Numbered from the stretch's first letter, positions 1-8,736 are shown. The stretch: 64,000 nucleotides of DNA from an uncultured Aquimarina sp. (GCA_947498775.1 CANMLL010000006.1:202197-266196); one strand, 5' to 3'. The notes: a model not told the origin generated them from the sequence alone. Numbers and translations: made by a program.

Positions 1-1803
1 TTTGATGAACATCTTCAGATCCTGAATTTTTTGACCGTTCTTATTTACAAAACCATAGCTTATTGCTTTTTGATAATGTGCATAATCAGCATCGGGGCCA
101 TTTATCTTTATTGCCCTATTGTAAGCTTCCATTGCCGGCCAATAGTTACTGGAAATAAAATGACTATCCCCTAACCTGAGATAGGTATCATTTTTCCTTG
201 CCTGGTCTGCATCACTTTTCTTAGAGAACGCTTCAAAATATTTTGCAGCTTGTGGGTATTCTTTTAATTTGAAATAGGTATACCCCAAATTATACTCAAT
301 TTGTTGATATTCGATTGTAGTTGAAGCTCCTGTATTTCCTTCAAATTGCTTGAAACCGATCAGAGCCTCATCAAAATCATTAAGCAGATAATCACTCTCT
401 GCCTTCCAATAGATCGCTCTTGCTACAAAATTAGAATCTACTTGCTCTTTTAACGACTTATCAAAATAAGTAATTGCTTCAGCATAATTATTTTCATTGT
501 ACAATTCTATCCCTCGATAAAAGGCAACTTTCTGATACACCTCTTTATCTGCAAAATTTCGACTTCCTTCGAGTAGATCCATTGCCTCTTTATAGTTTTT
601 GGAAGTGATATATGAACTGATTAATAACGCATTGATTTCTGCCTTGAATTCTGAATCTGGGTATTGATCCAAATACCCTAGCAATACTTTTGGTGCACTC
701 TCGTACGAATTGCCAATCTCATAACTCAATTTAGCATAATTATATAAAGCATCTTCTTTGATTTTTGCTTCAAAATCCATTTCTGAAGCATTCTTAAAAG
801 CATTAAGTGCTTGCTGTTTTTGATCTGTCTTCAAATACGATTCTGCGAGGTGATAATAGGCGTTTTGTGCCGTAGCATTGCGTCCCCCTACAATTTTGTT
901 AAATTCTGAAATCGCATTTTGGTAATCCCCTTGTTTGTAATACGCATACCCCAAATAATAATAATCTGTATTGTTCCATTTTCCTTTACGACCTTTATAG
1001 TCTTTTAGATAAGGTATGGCTTTTTCATATTGGCCGAGTTTAAAATAACTCTCTCCAATAATTTTGTTAAGTTCGGATCTTTCTGAAGGTTTAGATTTTG
1101 GTAATTGCACAAGACCTTCTTTAATAGCTTCTTCAAAGTTACCGGACTTAAAATTCATATCACTCTGGAAATACGATAAATTCTTATTGTATTGATCCAG
1201 ATCCTTGACTTCGTCAAATAGTTTATCTGCCTCTTTATAATTATCTCCTTCATAAGCAATGAAACCTAAGTAATATTTTGCTTTTGCACCATATTCTGGA
1301 GAATCCTGAACGCGGTTCAAATACTTCTTGGCCTCATTGAATCGTTGAATTTTAAAATATGCATACCCATTATTAAAATTAAATCTTTCCTTTTCAATAC
1401 GACTTAAACTCCCTTCATCAACTTTTTCATACCATTTACGGGCATATGCATATTTTCCGTTATCAAAATAATATGTAGCTGCATCCAGGTAGGCAGAATT
1501 ACGTTTGATACTGGTCGGATATTGCACCACAAAATTCTCTAGAAGTTGATCTGCATCTTTTTGATTTAACCAAACCGCACAATTTGCGATGTAATAGCTA
1601 CAATTAGCATCAATATTTTCATCATCTACAGCATCACGCACCTTATCAAAAAGATTCTGAGCAGCCAAAAATTGTTTGTTATTGTATAATTCTAATGCCT
1701 GATTATACTGTACCAATTCGTTGGTATAAATTGCAGACTGTTGTGCAGAAAGTATTCCACACATACCAATCACAAAAAGCATCAAGGTGATGTGTTTGTT
1801 CAT
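1..1803 (-). CDS. TPR-repeat exported protein, C-terminus beyond window
   Basis: The frame opens at an ATG at 1803-1801 and runs off the left edge without a stop, giving 601 visible codons. The first ~20 residues form a signal peptide (basic MNKH, hydrophobic core, then ILSAQ), so the protein is exported. The rest is a series of TPR-like helical hairpins with the usual aromatic/Ala/Gly spacing, for example AYARKWYEKV, YFKIQRFNEAKKYL and YYLGFIAYEGDNYKEADKLF. Large periplasmic TPR proteins of about 1000 residues are common in Flavobacteriaceae and usually act as envelope scaffolds; no enzymatic domain is visible. It is divergent from the FtsE gene to its right. The exact role is unknown. Confidence 0.9.
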   Translation of the reverse strand, partial: MNKHITLMLFVIGMCGILSAQQSAIYTNELVQYNQALELYNNKQFLAAQNLFDKVRDAVDDENIDANCSYYIANCAVWLNQKDADQLLENFVVQYPTSIKRNSAYLDAATYYFDNGKYAYARKWYEKVDEGSLSRIEKERFNFNNGYAYFKIQRFNEAKKYLNRVQDSPEYGAKAKYYLGFIAYEGDNYKEADKLFDEVKDLDQYNKNLSYFQSDMNFKSGNFEEAIKEGLVQLPKSKPSERSELNKIIGESYFKLGQYEKAIPYLKDYKGRKGKWNNTDYYYLGYAYYKQGDYQNAISEFNKIVGGRNATAQNAYYHLAESYLKTDQKQQALNAFKNASEMDFEAKIKEDALYNYAKLSYEIGNSYESAPKVLLGYLDQYPDSEFKAEINALLISSYITSKNYKEAMDLLEGSRNFADKEVYQKVAFYRGIELYNENNYAEAITYFDKSLKEQVDSNFVARAIYWKAESDYLLNDFDEALIGFKQFEGNTGASTTIEYQQIEYNLGYTYFKLKEYPQAAKYFEAFSKKSDADQARKNDTYLRLGDSHFISSNYWPAMEAYNRAIKINGPDADYAHYQKAISYGFVNKNGQKIQDLKMFIK

Positions 1804-2271
1804 TTAATTATATTGATTTAGATTCTGGTCCAAGCCAGAATGACAATTTAATTGACCAAGGCAAGCCTTGAAATTTTCTAAAGTAAATATCGTTTCCCGC
1901 GAATAAATTTTGTGTTAAAGGTAGCCTAATCTTCATAGTAATAACGAAGGATTTTTAAGATAATTACAACACAAATCCAGAATTATGAATTCTTTATGAA
2001 TATTCTAAATCAAAAGGATGCTATTGTTTGCTCTCTCTTAAAGGACCGCTTACCTGAAGCTATAGATAGGAATTAAGGTTAGGGTGTTAAAAAAATCCCC
2101 TCGCCCTAGGCTTCTCACTAAGAAGAAAGAGCAATATCTTTGTTTAAAACTAAAATATATAATTCGAAAAATGGTTATCTATAATACGTTGAAAACTATT
2201 TTTAACACTCGATATTTTTAACTGAAAACTTTTTACTTTTACCAAGTAGTATTAATTCTGAAATATAAACC
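1804..2271. other. Divergent intergenic region with short palindromes
   Basis: This 468-base gap separates the TPR gene (minus) from ftsE (plus). It holds two small perfect hairpins next to the TPR start: TTCTGG/CCAGAA at 1823-1840 and CAAGGC/GCCTTG at 1857-1870. The first, followed by AATGACA, resembles the short palindromic repeats scattered through many bacterial genomes. A Bacteroidota -7 element, TATCTTTG, lies at 2135-2142 and could drive ftsE with a leader of about 125 bases. No convincing gene was found. Confidence 0.5.
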
Positions 2272-2955
2272 ATGTCCAATACGGTATTAAGCCTTAAAGA
2301 TGCTTCTATTTATCAACGCGAAAGTTTAATTCTATCTGATGTTAATGTCGAAGTTAATAAAGGAGATTTTGTATACCTAATTGGTAAAACCGGTACCGGA
2401 AAAAGTAGCTTTATGAAAACGCTATATGGCGACCTTCCTCTGTTAGAAGGAGAAGGCAGTATTGTTGACTTCGATCTACCTACGCTGCAAGAAAATCAAA
2501 TTCCATTTTTACGTAGAAAATTAGGTATTGTATTCCAGGATTTTAAATTGCTTAATGACAGAACCGTAAAAGACAATCTTTTGTTTGTGCTTAAAGCTAC
2601 CGGATGGATCGATGAGAAGGCAATGGATAGTAAGATTGACGATGTTCTTGATAAAGTGGGTATGAAAACCAAGGACTTTAAATTTCCATATCAATTATCT
2701 GGGGGAGAGCAACAACGAATAGCCATTGCCAGGGCATTGCTTAATGATCCAGAACTAATCCTTGCCGATGAACCTACCGGAAACCTGGACCCACAAACAT
2801 CGGTAGAAGTGATGGAAGTATTGCAAGATATTAACAAGAATGGAAATACGATCCTTATGGCTACCCATGATTATGCACTACTACTTAAATATCCATCAAA
2901 AACCTTGAAGTGTGACGGAAACAAGGTTTTTGAAGTAGTTCAAAGAAAAGGATAA
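2272..2955 (+). CDS. ftsE: FtsE-like ABC transporter ATPase
   Basis: This is a complete 227-residue ABC ATPase. It has Walker A GKTGTGKS at residues 38-45, a Q-loop (VFQDFKLL), the signature LSGGEQQR near 143, Walker B LILADEP near 161, and an H-loop in MATHDY. The length and the phrase RTVKDNLLF fit FtsE, the cytoplasmic ATPase that works with the membrane protein FtsX to control peptidoglycan hydrolases at division. No ftsX gene is adjacent, which is common in Bacteroidota. A LolD/MacB-type ATPase is the main alternative. The gene stands alone; the next plus-strand signal is the predicted sRNA promoter at about 3130. Confidence 0.85.
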   Translation: MSNTVLSLKDASIYQRESLILSDVNVEVNKGDFVYLIGKTGTGKSSFMKTLYGDLPLLEGEGSIVDFDLPTLQENQIPFLRRKLGIVFQDFKLLNDRTVKDNLLFVLKATGWIDEKAMDSKIDDVLDKVGMKTKDFKFPYQLSGGEQQRIAIARALLNDPELILADEPTGNLDPQTSVEVMEVLQDINKNGNTILMATHDYALLLKYPSKTLKCDGNKVFEVVQRKG

Positions 2956-3129
2956 TACTTCTCCTACTTTTTAAATCCCTACCTAGTCAGAAAAAATAAA
3001 TAGCTTTTATTAGGAAAAATAGTATTAAAAAGCAACGAAAACGTTATAGTTTAAGCATTTAATCGATATAAAAGTGTATTTTACCGATATTTTGTTGTTT
3101 TATACAAGTCTGTTTCTGACAAGGTTTCT

Positions 3130-3137
3130 TACATTTG
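3130..3137 (+). promoter_or_regulatory. -7 promoter element of predicted sRNA
   Basis: TACATTTG matches the Bacteroidota -7 consensus TAnnTTTG exactly. A clear TTG -33 element at 17-23 bases spacing is not evident (CTG at 3110-3112 is the nearest). Transcription would start at about 3142-3146 and end at the terminator at 3245-3276. Confidence 0.55.
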
Positions 3138-3141
3138 TACT

Positions 3142-3276
3142 ATAAAATTAATGGAAGCATTTCGCCCCAAAATCGAAAGCCCCAATACATTACCCCAAGA
3201 TATTTGAATTAGCCCCAATTCATACCCCAAAATATCGACTATACGTCCCGAGCTCCCCCTCTCGGGACATTTTTTT
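3142..3276 (+). ncRNA. Predicted C-rich small RNA (five CCCCAA boxes)
   Basis: Between a consensus -7 element (3130-3137) and a strong intrinsic terminator (8-bp perfect stem 3245-3252/3261-3268, then seven T) lies a transcript of about 130 bases. It has five exact CCCCAA boxes at 3165-3170, 3180-3185, 3193-3198, 3213-3218 and 3225-3230, with A/T-rich spacers. The terminator loop is also C-rich (CTCCCCCT). G is nearly absent between the boxes, so the C-tracts should be single-stranded. This layout suits a trans-acting RNA that pairs with G-rich targets. An 18-codon frame starts at 3151, but the boxes are not in one phase relative to it, so coding is unlikely. It may belong to an already described flavobacterial sRNA family; that could not be checked here. 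Confidence 0.6.
3245..3276 (+). terminator. Intrinsic terminator of predicted sRNA
   Basis: GTCCCGAG (3245-3252) pairs perfectly with CTCGGGAC (3261-3268) around an 8-base C-rich loop, followed by A and seven T. Confidence 0.85.
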
Positions 3277-3425
3277 ATCATTAATCTCAAAATCGGCACT
3301 AATTCTTAAAGTTTTTATAAAAAATCAGATTTAAAGTAACTTGATCAGGTTTCTGTAGTCTATTAAGTAGAAGAATATTTTATTATTCTTTTTTGGGGAT
3401 TGTATAACATATAAAAGTTAGGGGT

Positions 3426-3524
3426 ATGAAATTATTTTACGGAGTTATGGTCTTAGATCTAAAAGCATTGAAAAACTTTTTGAGACAATTGCCGGGAGCA
3501 AGTAGATATGCTATGAGCAGGTAG
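3426..3524 (+). CDS. 32-residue peptide, LP-x(5)-A family, member P0
   Basis: A 33-codon frame (ATG 3426, TAG 3522) encodes a 32-residue protein beginning MKLFYG and containing FLRQLPGAS at 18-26. It aligns without gaps to four peptides at 31416-32662. Against P2 it is identical at 20 of 32 positions, and many codon differences are synonymous (AAA/AAG, TTA/CTA, GGA/GGT), which argues for translation. It is cationic, with an amphipathic N-terminal two thirds and no signal peptide. A G-run precedes the start (TTAGGGGT, 3418-3425), and TTGGGG lies at 3393-3398. It sits 150 bases downstream of the predicted C-rich sRNA on the same strand. The function is unknown. Confidence 0.75.
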   Translation: MKLFYGVMVLDLKALKNFLRQLPGASRYAMSR

Positions 3525-3581
3525 TTCTTTTCAGAAGTTCTCTGAAAAATCAAGAACGTGTTTCTTTGATTACAAAACAAA

Positions 3582-3605
3582 AACCCGAGCAATGCTCGGG
3601 TTTTT
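3582..3605. terminator. Terminator of typA, bidirectional
   Basis: CCCGAGC (3584-3590) pairs with GCTCGGG (3594-3600), flanked by A-run and T-run. It can end typA on the minus strand and the peptide P0 transcript on the plus strand. Confidence 0.85.
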
Positions 3606-3623
3606 GTTTAGATTTTAACTGCT

Positions 3624-5423
3624 TTACACAATTTTATTACGCTTGCGCTCTACTTCGGTAAGGAATACCTTTCTTAACCTAAGATGGTTAGGTGTTACCT
3701 CTACATATTCGTCTTTTTGTATGTATTCTAAAGCTTCTTCCAAAGAAAACTTTATAGCAGGAACAATCTTAGCTTTATCATCTGCTCCTGCAGAACGTAC
3801 ATTAGATAATTTTTTGGTTTTAGTAACATTTACCGTCATATCATCACCTCGAGAGTTCTCGCCAATAACTTGCCCTTCATAAATATCTTCTCCCGGATCG
3901 ATAAAAAACTTACCTCTATCCTGAAGTTTATCTATAGAATATGGTATAGCTGTTCCTTTTTCCATAGAAACCAAAGAACCATTAATACGCCCTGGGATAT
4001 CTCCTTTTAGTGGCTGATACTCTTTAAAACGATGCGCCATAATGGCCTCACCGGCCGTAGCAGTTAGTAATTGGTTACGCAAACCTATAATTCCTCTAGA
4101 CGGAATCATAAACTCGCACACCATGCGATCTCCTTTGGCTTCCATACTAAGCATTTCACCTTTTCGCAGCGTTACCATTTCAACCGCTTTACCCGAAACA
4201 TGTTCTGGTAGATCTATGGTTAACTCTTCAATAGGCTCACATTTTGTACCGTCAATCTCTTTTATAATTACCTGAGGTTGACCAATTTGCAACTCATACC
4301 CTTCTCGTCTCATGGTTTCGATAAGTACCGATAAATGCAATACACCTCTACCAAAAACCATAAACTTGTCTGCACTATCGGTTTCTTCTACTCTAAGTGC
4401 AAGATTTTTCTCAAGTTCTTTTTCTAATCTTTCTTTAATATGCCTTGAGGTAACAAATTTACCATCTTTCCCAAAGAAAGGAGAATCATTAATTGTGAAC
4501 AACATACTCATTGTAGGCTCATCGATAGCAATAGTTTTGAGTCCTTCAGGATTTTCGATATCGGCTACGGTATCGCCTATCTCAAAACCTTCAAGCCCTA
4601 CTAAGGCACAGATATCTCCCGCTTCTACTTTTTCCACTTTTCTTCTCCCAAGACCTTCAAAAGTATGTAGTTCCTTTATTTTTGACTTGATAATCTTTCC
4701 ATCACGCTTTACCAAAGAAACCTGCATACCTTCTGTCAAGGTTCCCCTTTGCAAACGACCAATAGCGATACGTCCTGTAAAAGAGGAGAAATCCAACGAT
4801 GTGATCAGCATCTGTGGTGAACCTTCTTCTATTTTTGGTGAAGGAATATGCTCAATCACCATATCCAAAAGTGGTTCTATATTGTCTGTTTCATTTTTCC
4901 AATCATCACTCATCCAATTGTTCTTTGCAGAGCCATATACTGTTGGAAAATCTAACTGCCACTCTTCGGCACCCAATTCAAACATTAAATCAAATACTTT
5001 TTCATGAACTTCATCGGGAGTACAGTTTTCTTTATCCACTTTATTTACAACGACACAAGGTTTTAATCCAAGATCGATTGCTTTTTGTAGTACAAAACGT
5101 GTTTGCGGCATTGGTCCTTCAAAAGCATCTACCAGAAGTAGTACTCCGTCTGCCATATTTAATACACGTTCTACCTCTCCTCCAAAATCGGCGTGACCCG
5201 GAGTATCAATAATATTAATTTTGGTACCCTTATAGCTAACAGAAACATTTTTTGACGTAATGGTAATCCCGCGTTCGCGCTCAAGGTCATTATTATCTAA
5301 AATTAGATCTCCTGTATTTTCATTTTCACGAAATAATTGACAATGGTACATAATCTTATCTACCAACGTAGTTTTACCATGATCTACGTGTGCAATTATT
5401 GCGATATTCTTTATAGCTGTCAT
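3624..5423 (-). CDS. typA: Ribosome-associated GTPase TypA/BipA
   Basis: This 599-residue translational GTPase is full length for TypA. The G domain shows G1 AHVDHGKTT (11-19), the switch I region RERGITI (about 49-55), G3 DTPGH (about 74) and G4 NKVD (about 128). The EF-G-like domains and the C-terminal TypA domain follow ([16 protein letters not shown] and [13 protein letters not shown]). TypA acts on the 50S subunit in ribosome assembly and stress adaptation. The promoter element TACCTTTG lies on the minus strand at 5453-5446, so the leader is short (about 20 bases). The gene is monocistronic and ends at the hairpin 3582-3605. Confidence 0.97.
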   Translation of the reverse strand: MTAIKNIAIIAHVDHGKTTLVDKIMYHCQLFRENENTGDLILDNNDLERERGITITSKNVSVSYKGTKINIIDTPGHADFGGEVERVLNMADGVLLLVDAFEGPMPQTRFVLQKAIDLGLKPCVVVNKVDKENCTPDEVHEKVFDLMFELGAEEWQLDFPTVYGSAKNNWMSDDWKNETDNIEPLLDMVIEHIPSPKIEEGSPQMLITSLDFSSFTGRIAIGRLQRGTLTEGMQVSLVKRDGKIIKSKIKELHTFEGLGRRKVEKVEAGDICALVGLEGFEIGDTVADIENPEGLKTIAIDEPTMSMLFTINDSPFFGKDGKFVTSRHIKERLEKELEKNLALRVEETDSADKFMVFGRGVLHLSVLIETMRREGYELQIGQPQVIIKEIDGTKCEPIEELTIDLPEHVSGKAVEMVTLRKGEMLSMEAKGDRMVCEFMIPSRGIIGLRNQLLTATAGEAIMAHRFKEYQPLKGDIPGRINGSLVSMEKGTAIPYSIDKLQDRGKFFIDPGEDIYEGQVIGENSRGDDMTVNVTKTKKLSNVRSAGADDKAKIVPAIKFSLEEALEYIQKDEYVEVTPNHLRLRKVFLTEVERKRNKIV

Positions 5424-5445
5424 AAACGCCTCATTTTAAAGGGTG

Positions 5446-5453
5446 CAAAGGTA
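5446..5453 (-). promoter_or_regulatory. -7 promoter element of typA
   Basis: The minus strand reads TACCTTTG, an exact TAnnTTTG match, 22 bases upstream of the typA ATG. Confidence 0.7.
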
Positions 5454-5498
5454 CGAGTTATTTCGACAGGTTGTATATGAAAATTCAATTAATAAAAA

Positions 5499-5537
5499 AG
5501 CTTTATAACCCGGTCTATAAAACCTTTATATAAAGCT
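5499..5537 (-). terminator. Hairpin downstream of outer-membrane protein gene
   Basis: On the minus strand AAGCTTTATA is repeated inverted as TATAAAGCTT, followed by a T-run. It is a plausible intrinsic terminator for the gene at 5563-6099. Confidence 0.55.
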
Positions 5538-5562
5538 TCTTTCATTTTTTGGTCAACTATGG

Positions 5563-6099
5563 CTATTTACCAAATGCCCAACCTAGTCTAAAATTAACTA
5601 TTGGCGCGACAAAATCATCATTACTATCAAAAGCATATCCAACACCAAGTTCTAAGCCAAGGTTAAACCCTGAGTTATACGTACGTTGAAATCCCCACAC
5701 CGGACCTACCTGCGCCAAATAATCTACATCCACATCCAAATCTCCTATAATTGGATCTCCGTTGGCAAAAAAAGTAGTCATTGCAAGGTAGTTTGCAGAA
5801 TTTCCTGAAGTATTCTTTCCTTTACTTGCTCTTCTTGCAAAATTATAATAGTATCGATAAGCTCCTTCAAAAGTCAAAAAAATGCCATAATCCTCTTCAT
5901 CATTTACTCTTACATAGGCCAAACCTGTACCTAACCTAAAATCTAGCGTGGCATTTTTTGCTACACCCACTTCGTATTCTAGCCCAGGTGTGATTAATAA
6001 GTTTGCCTTAAACATGTGCTTCTCTACTCCATCTGTAGTATTTTGTGCAGATAACATAATTGCACTTAGAAAGAAAATTGCTGTGATCGTTTTTTTCAT
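5563..6099 (-). CDS. Secreted outer-membrane beta-barrel-like protein
   Basis: The protein has 178 residues with a clear signal peptide (MKKTITAIFFLSAIMLSAQ). The remainder alternates polar and hydrophobic residues in short beta strands rich in Gly and aromatic residues (LEYEVGVAKNATLDFRLGTG, VWGFQRTYNSGFNLGLELGV) and ends LGWAFGK with an amphipathic last strand, as expected of a small outer-membrane barrel. It belongs to no family I can name. It is convergent with typA and divergent from kdsA, and is probably transcribed alone. Confidence 0.75.
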   Translation of the reverse strand: MKKTITAIFFLSAIMLSAQNTTDGVEKHMFKANLLITPGLEYEVGVAKNATLDFRLGTGLAYVRVNDEEDYGIFLTFEGAYRYYYNFARRASKGKNTSGNSANYLAMTTFFANGDPIIGDLDVDVDYLAQVGPVWGFQRTYNSGFNLGLELGVGYAFDSNDDFVAPIVNFRLGWAFGK

Positions 6100-6194
6100 T
6101 ATTTTACAAATTTATGTGAATGGTTTCCCAATAATCAAACTTCTTGCCACAATTACTTTTACCTATAATTCTTTACTCAAAATATGAAAAGACT

Positions 6195-6202
6195 TATCTT
6201 TG
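6195..6202 (+). promoter_or_regulatory. -7 promoter element of kdsA
   Basis: TATCTTTG is an exact TAnnTTTG match, 17 bases before the kdsA ATG, so the leader is about 10 bases. Confidence 0.6.
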
Positions 6203-6219
6203 CTTTTTAAAAAAATCAT

Positions 6220-7038
6220 ATGGATCTTTCTAATATCAAAAACCTAAAAAACCTTGATGCAAATAACTTTTTTCTTCTGGCCGGTCCCTGTGCTATCGAA
6301 GGAGAGGAAATGGCATTACGAATTGCAGAAAAAGTAGTTGATATCACTTCAAAGCTGAAGATACCATACGTTTTTAAAGGATCTTTCAAGAAAGCCAATC
6401 GCAGTAGGATTGATAGTTTTACGGGGATCGGAAATGAAAAAGCCTTAAAAATTTTACGTAAAGTTGGAGAAACCTTTGAGATCCCGACTGTAACCGATAT
6501 ACATGAGAATGAAGATGCTACCATGGCCGCAGAGTATGTTGATATTTTACAGATCCCTGCTTTCTTGGTGAGACAAACTGATCTTGTGGCTGCAGCCGCA
6601 AAAACAGGAAAAACCGTAAATCTTAAAAAAGGACAATTTATGAGTCCTGAAGCTATGCAACATGCCGTGAAAAAGGTAAAAGACAGCGGTAATGACAATG
6701 CAATGATCACGGATCGTGGAACTATGTTTGGCTACCAGGATATGATCGTAGATTTTAGAGGAATTCCTACCATGAAACAATACGGAACCACAGTTCTGGA
6801 TGTTACCCACTCTCTACAACAACCTAATCAATCTAGCGGTGTTACCGGTGGAAGACCCGATATGATAGAAACCATTGCCCGTGCAGGGATTGTAACCGGT
6901 GTAGATGGTCTATTTATGGAAACGCATTTTGATCCGGCAAATGCCAAAAGTGATGGTGCCAATATGCTGCATCTGGATCATTTAGAAAAGTTGCTTAGTA
7001 ATTTGGTAGCGATCAGACAAACGGTTAATCAGTTATAA
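6220..7038 (+). CDS. kdsA: 3-deoxy-8-phosphooctulonate synthase KdsA
   Basis: This 272-residue enzyme condenses phosphoenolpyruvate with arabinose 5-phosphate to form KDO-8-phosphate for lipopolysaccharide. The family blocks are present: AGPCAIEGEE near 21, VFKGSFKKANRSR near 51, PTVTDIHE near 90, KKGQFMSPE, and the C-terminal METHFDPANAKSDGANML. The Cys in AGPC is the metal ligand of metal-dependent (class II) KdsA; the E. coli metal-independent type has Asn there. The gene end overlaps the convergent DUF1801 gene by 14 bases. Confidence 0.95.
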   Translation: MDLSNIKNLKNLDANNFFLLAGPCAIEGEEMALRIAEKVVDITSKLKIPYVFKGSFKKANRSRIDSFTGIGNEKALKILRKVGETFEIPTVTDIHENEDATMAAEYVDILQIPAFLVRQTDLVAAAAKTGKTVNLKKGQFMSPEAMQHAVKKVKDSGNDNAMITDRGTMFGYQDMIVDFRGIPTMKQYGTTVLDVTHSLQQPNQSSGVTGGRPDMIETIARAGIVTGVDGLFMETHFDPANAKSDGANMLHLDHLEKLLSNLVAIRQTVNQL

Positions 7039-7387
7039 ACTTTTCTTTTCTGCAGGTATAAGCCTGCTCTAAAAGTTCGATAAGCACCTCATCATCGATA
7101 TCATCAATATTTTGATACCGAAGGGATTTGACATATTTTCTTTTCCCAGACTCTAACTTGTCAAGATGTTTCGTAAAATACTGCGCTCCAGTAAAACCTA
7201 CATCTACGTAACCTTTGGTTACATTAAAATAGCATATCGGATTTTTCCCTTCATAATAAAAGGGTATTCTCCACTTAAATAACAACTCAACATCAGGTAA
7301 TGTAGTTTCTATGACTACTTGTAAATGCAGCAGTATAGATTTAAAAGGCTCTGGCTGTTTTAGGATGTATTCTTCCGCAGGATTCAT
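7025..7387 (-). CDS. DUF1801-domain protein
   Basis: This 120-residue cytoplasmic protein fits the DUF1801/YdhG-like fold: an N-terminal helix (MNPAEEYILKQPEPFKSILLHL), then LPDVELLFKWRIPFYYEG, CYFNVTKGYVDVGF, and a C-terminal basic helix. The biochemical role of the family is unsettled. Its last 14 bases overlap kdsA tail to tail. A perfect 10-bp inverted repeat (7402-7430) lies immediately upstream and may be an operator or leader hairpin. Confidence 0.85.
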   Translation of the reverse strand: MNPAEEYILKQPEPFKSILLHLQVVIETTLPDVELLFKWRIPFYYEGKNPICYFNVTKGYVDVGFTGAQYFTKHLDKLESGKRKYVKSLRYQNIDDIDDEVLIELLEQAYTCRKEKFITD

Positions 7388-7401
7388 ATCGGATTGCGCA
7401 T

Positions 7402-7430
7402 AATTAGTTGCTCGTCTCGCGCAACTAATT
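7402..7430. promoter_or_regulatory. Perfect inverted repeat upstream of DUF1801 gene
   Basis: AATTAGTTGC (7402-7411) and GCAACTAATT (7421-7430) are exact reverse complements around a 9-base loop, 14 bases before the DUF1801 start. There is no T-run, so an operator or 5' leader hairpin fits better than a terminator. Confidence 0.5.
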
Positions 7431-7596
7431 TAGCAAAAGGAAACCGAACGTTATGAAAATCCTACGGATTTCCTGAGTAGCACTTAACCAATTAATTATA
7501 GGACACGTTGTTAGTATTTCATTTTTTTTGACAAAATACACCTAATATCTTTTTTAGAATTTGAGTAATCTTGGTTGGTGACGTAAAGTTTTCATT

Positions 7597-7929
7597 TCAA
7601 TCAAATTCTTGAAATCCATACTCCTTAATAGAATTCAAATCATTTTCACTAACCTTTGCGATAACCCTCTTACCGCTTAAACAAATACAGGCATTACATA
7701 ATTGTGGAGTTCCTTTATTGTCAATTTTCACATTGGATATTTCAATATTTACCGCCTTTAAGTACTTCGTTATTTTGCCAGCTAATTCGTCGTCATTGTC
7801 CGCATAACCCCAAACATCAGCGCAATATGTTTGATTATATAAAACCAAAAAATCTTCATTTGAATCATCATCGTTCGAGCAACTTAAAAATGCTATTCCA
7901 ATAAATATCAATACAATATATTTTTTCAT
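7597..7929 (-). CDS. Small surface lipoprotein, Cys-rich, unknown
   Basis: The protein has 110 residues. A lipoprotein signal (MKKYIVLIFIGIAFLSC) places the lipidated Cys at residue 17. The next residues, SNDDDS, match the acidic lipoprotein export signal that sends Bacteroidota lipoproteins to the cell surface. The mature part has four further Cys (YCADVWG and CNACIC), suggesting disulfides or metal binding. The chain is short and predominantly polar. No family is recognised. It is flanked by the DUF1801 gene and, divergently, by the creD operon. Confidence 0.75.
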   Translation of the reverse strand: MKKYIVLIFIGIAFLSCSNDDDSNEDFLVLYNQTYCADVWGYADNDDELAGKITKYLKAVNIEISNVKIDNKGTPQLCNACICLSGKRVIAKVSENDLNSIKEYGFQEFD

Positions 7930-8060
7930 AACAACATGTTATTTTATTTGTAGATGTCATTCTATGGGAATGGATGCGTTCAAACGAATGCTAACTCATA
8001 AATACAATTTTGTATTCATAAATTTTAAGAATTCATTTGCACAATTCAAAATTTTAATTT

Positions 8061-8079
8061 TACTTTGCATTTCAAAGTA
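8061..8079. promoter_or_regulatory. Palindromic operator 1 of creD operon
   Basis: TACTTTG-CATTT-CAAAGTA is a perfect 7-bp inverted repeat with a 5-base spacer, ending 8 bases before the ATG at 8088. A near-identical copy stands at 9050-9068 before another gene of the same operon. The flanks also match (TTT before, CTTTTAA after). The likely binding protein is the winged-helix regulator encoded between them. Confidence 0.7.
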
Positions 8080-8087
8080 CTTTTAAT

Positions 8088-8693
8088 ATGAGCACAGAAG
8101 AATACTTAAAAGACATTACCGAGATCAAGGATATGATGAACAAATCGTCTCGCTTTTTCTCACTCAGTGGGTTATCGGGCATCATGGCCGGCATCTACGC
8201 CTTAATTGGTGCTGCTATCGCCTATTACCTGGTTAGCATTAGCGGTCGGGACTATCTGATTCTGGATGGAAAAATATTTAACTATATCCTTCTTGATTTA
8301 GTTGTCGTTGCTTTGTTAAGTATAGCCACAGCAATTATTTTAAGCACCAGAAAAGCCAAAAAGAATAATGAAACTTTATGGAATGGCACATCCAAACGTT
8401 TGCTTACCGCTTTCCTGATTCCATTGATCACAGGAGGTATTTATATTGCTATAAAGATATTCAGCAATCATTATGGGCTTACAGGTTCTTTAATGCTAAT
8501 TTTTTATGGATTGGCACTGGTTAATGCCTCAAAATACACGATTGGTAATGTAAAATATTTGGGATATGCAGAAATAGTATTAGGTTTGATCTGTGCCATA
8601 TACCCCGGCTATGGCTTTTGGTTTTGGGTACTTGGATTTGGGGTAATGCATATCCTATATGGGAGCTTGATTTACTTTAAGCATGACAGATAA
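8088..8693 (+). CDS. Multi-pass membrane protein, first gene of creD operon
   Basis: The protein has 201 residues. An N-terminal cytoplasmic helix (MSTEEYLKDITEIKDMMNKSS) precedes about six hydrophobic segments, beginning GIMAGIYALIGAAIAYYLV and ending FGVMHILYGSLIYF. I know no named function, but proteins of this shape often precede a small winged-helix regulator in Bacteroidota genomes. The start lies 8 bases after a palindromic operator that overlaps its promoter, so it is likely repressed by the product of the next gene, 43 bases downstream. Confidence 0.8.
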   Translation: MSTEEYLKDITEIKDMMNKSSRFFSLSGLSGIMAGIYALIGAAIAYYLVSISGRDYLILDGKIFNYILLDLVVVALLSIATAIILSTRKAKKNNETLWNGTSKRLLTAFLIPLITGGIYIAIKIFSNHYGLTGSLMLIFYGLALVNASKYTIGNVKYLGYAEIVLGLICAIYPGYGFWFWVLGFGVMHILYGSLIYFKHDR

Positions 8694-8736
8694 GTACTAA
8701 TGGTATAAAAAGATTTTCGCATACGCGGAAACGAGG

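Noticed and set aside
1996..2076. 26-codon frame with KDRLPEA that recalls the LP motif of the peptide family
   Set aside because: Length, spacing and invariant F4/F18 do not fit the 32-residue alignment; likely chance.
3151..3207. 18-codon frame inside the predicted sRNA
   Set aside because: CCCCAA boxes change phase relative to this frame (spacings 15, 13, 20, 12), so the repeat is not explained by coding.
4312..5007. Long open frame antisense to typA (also 4814-5212)
   Set aside because: Shadow frames of a highly conserved gene; Ser-rich composition without family likeness.
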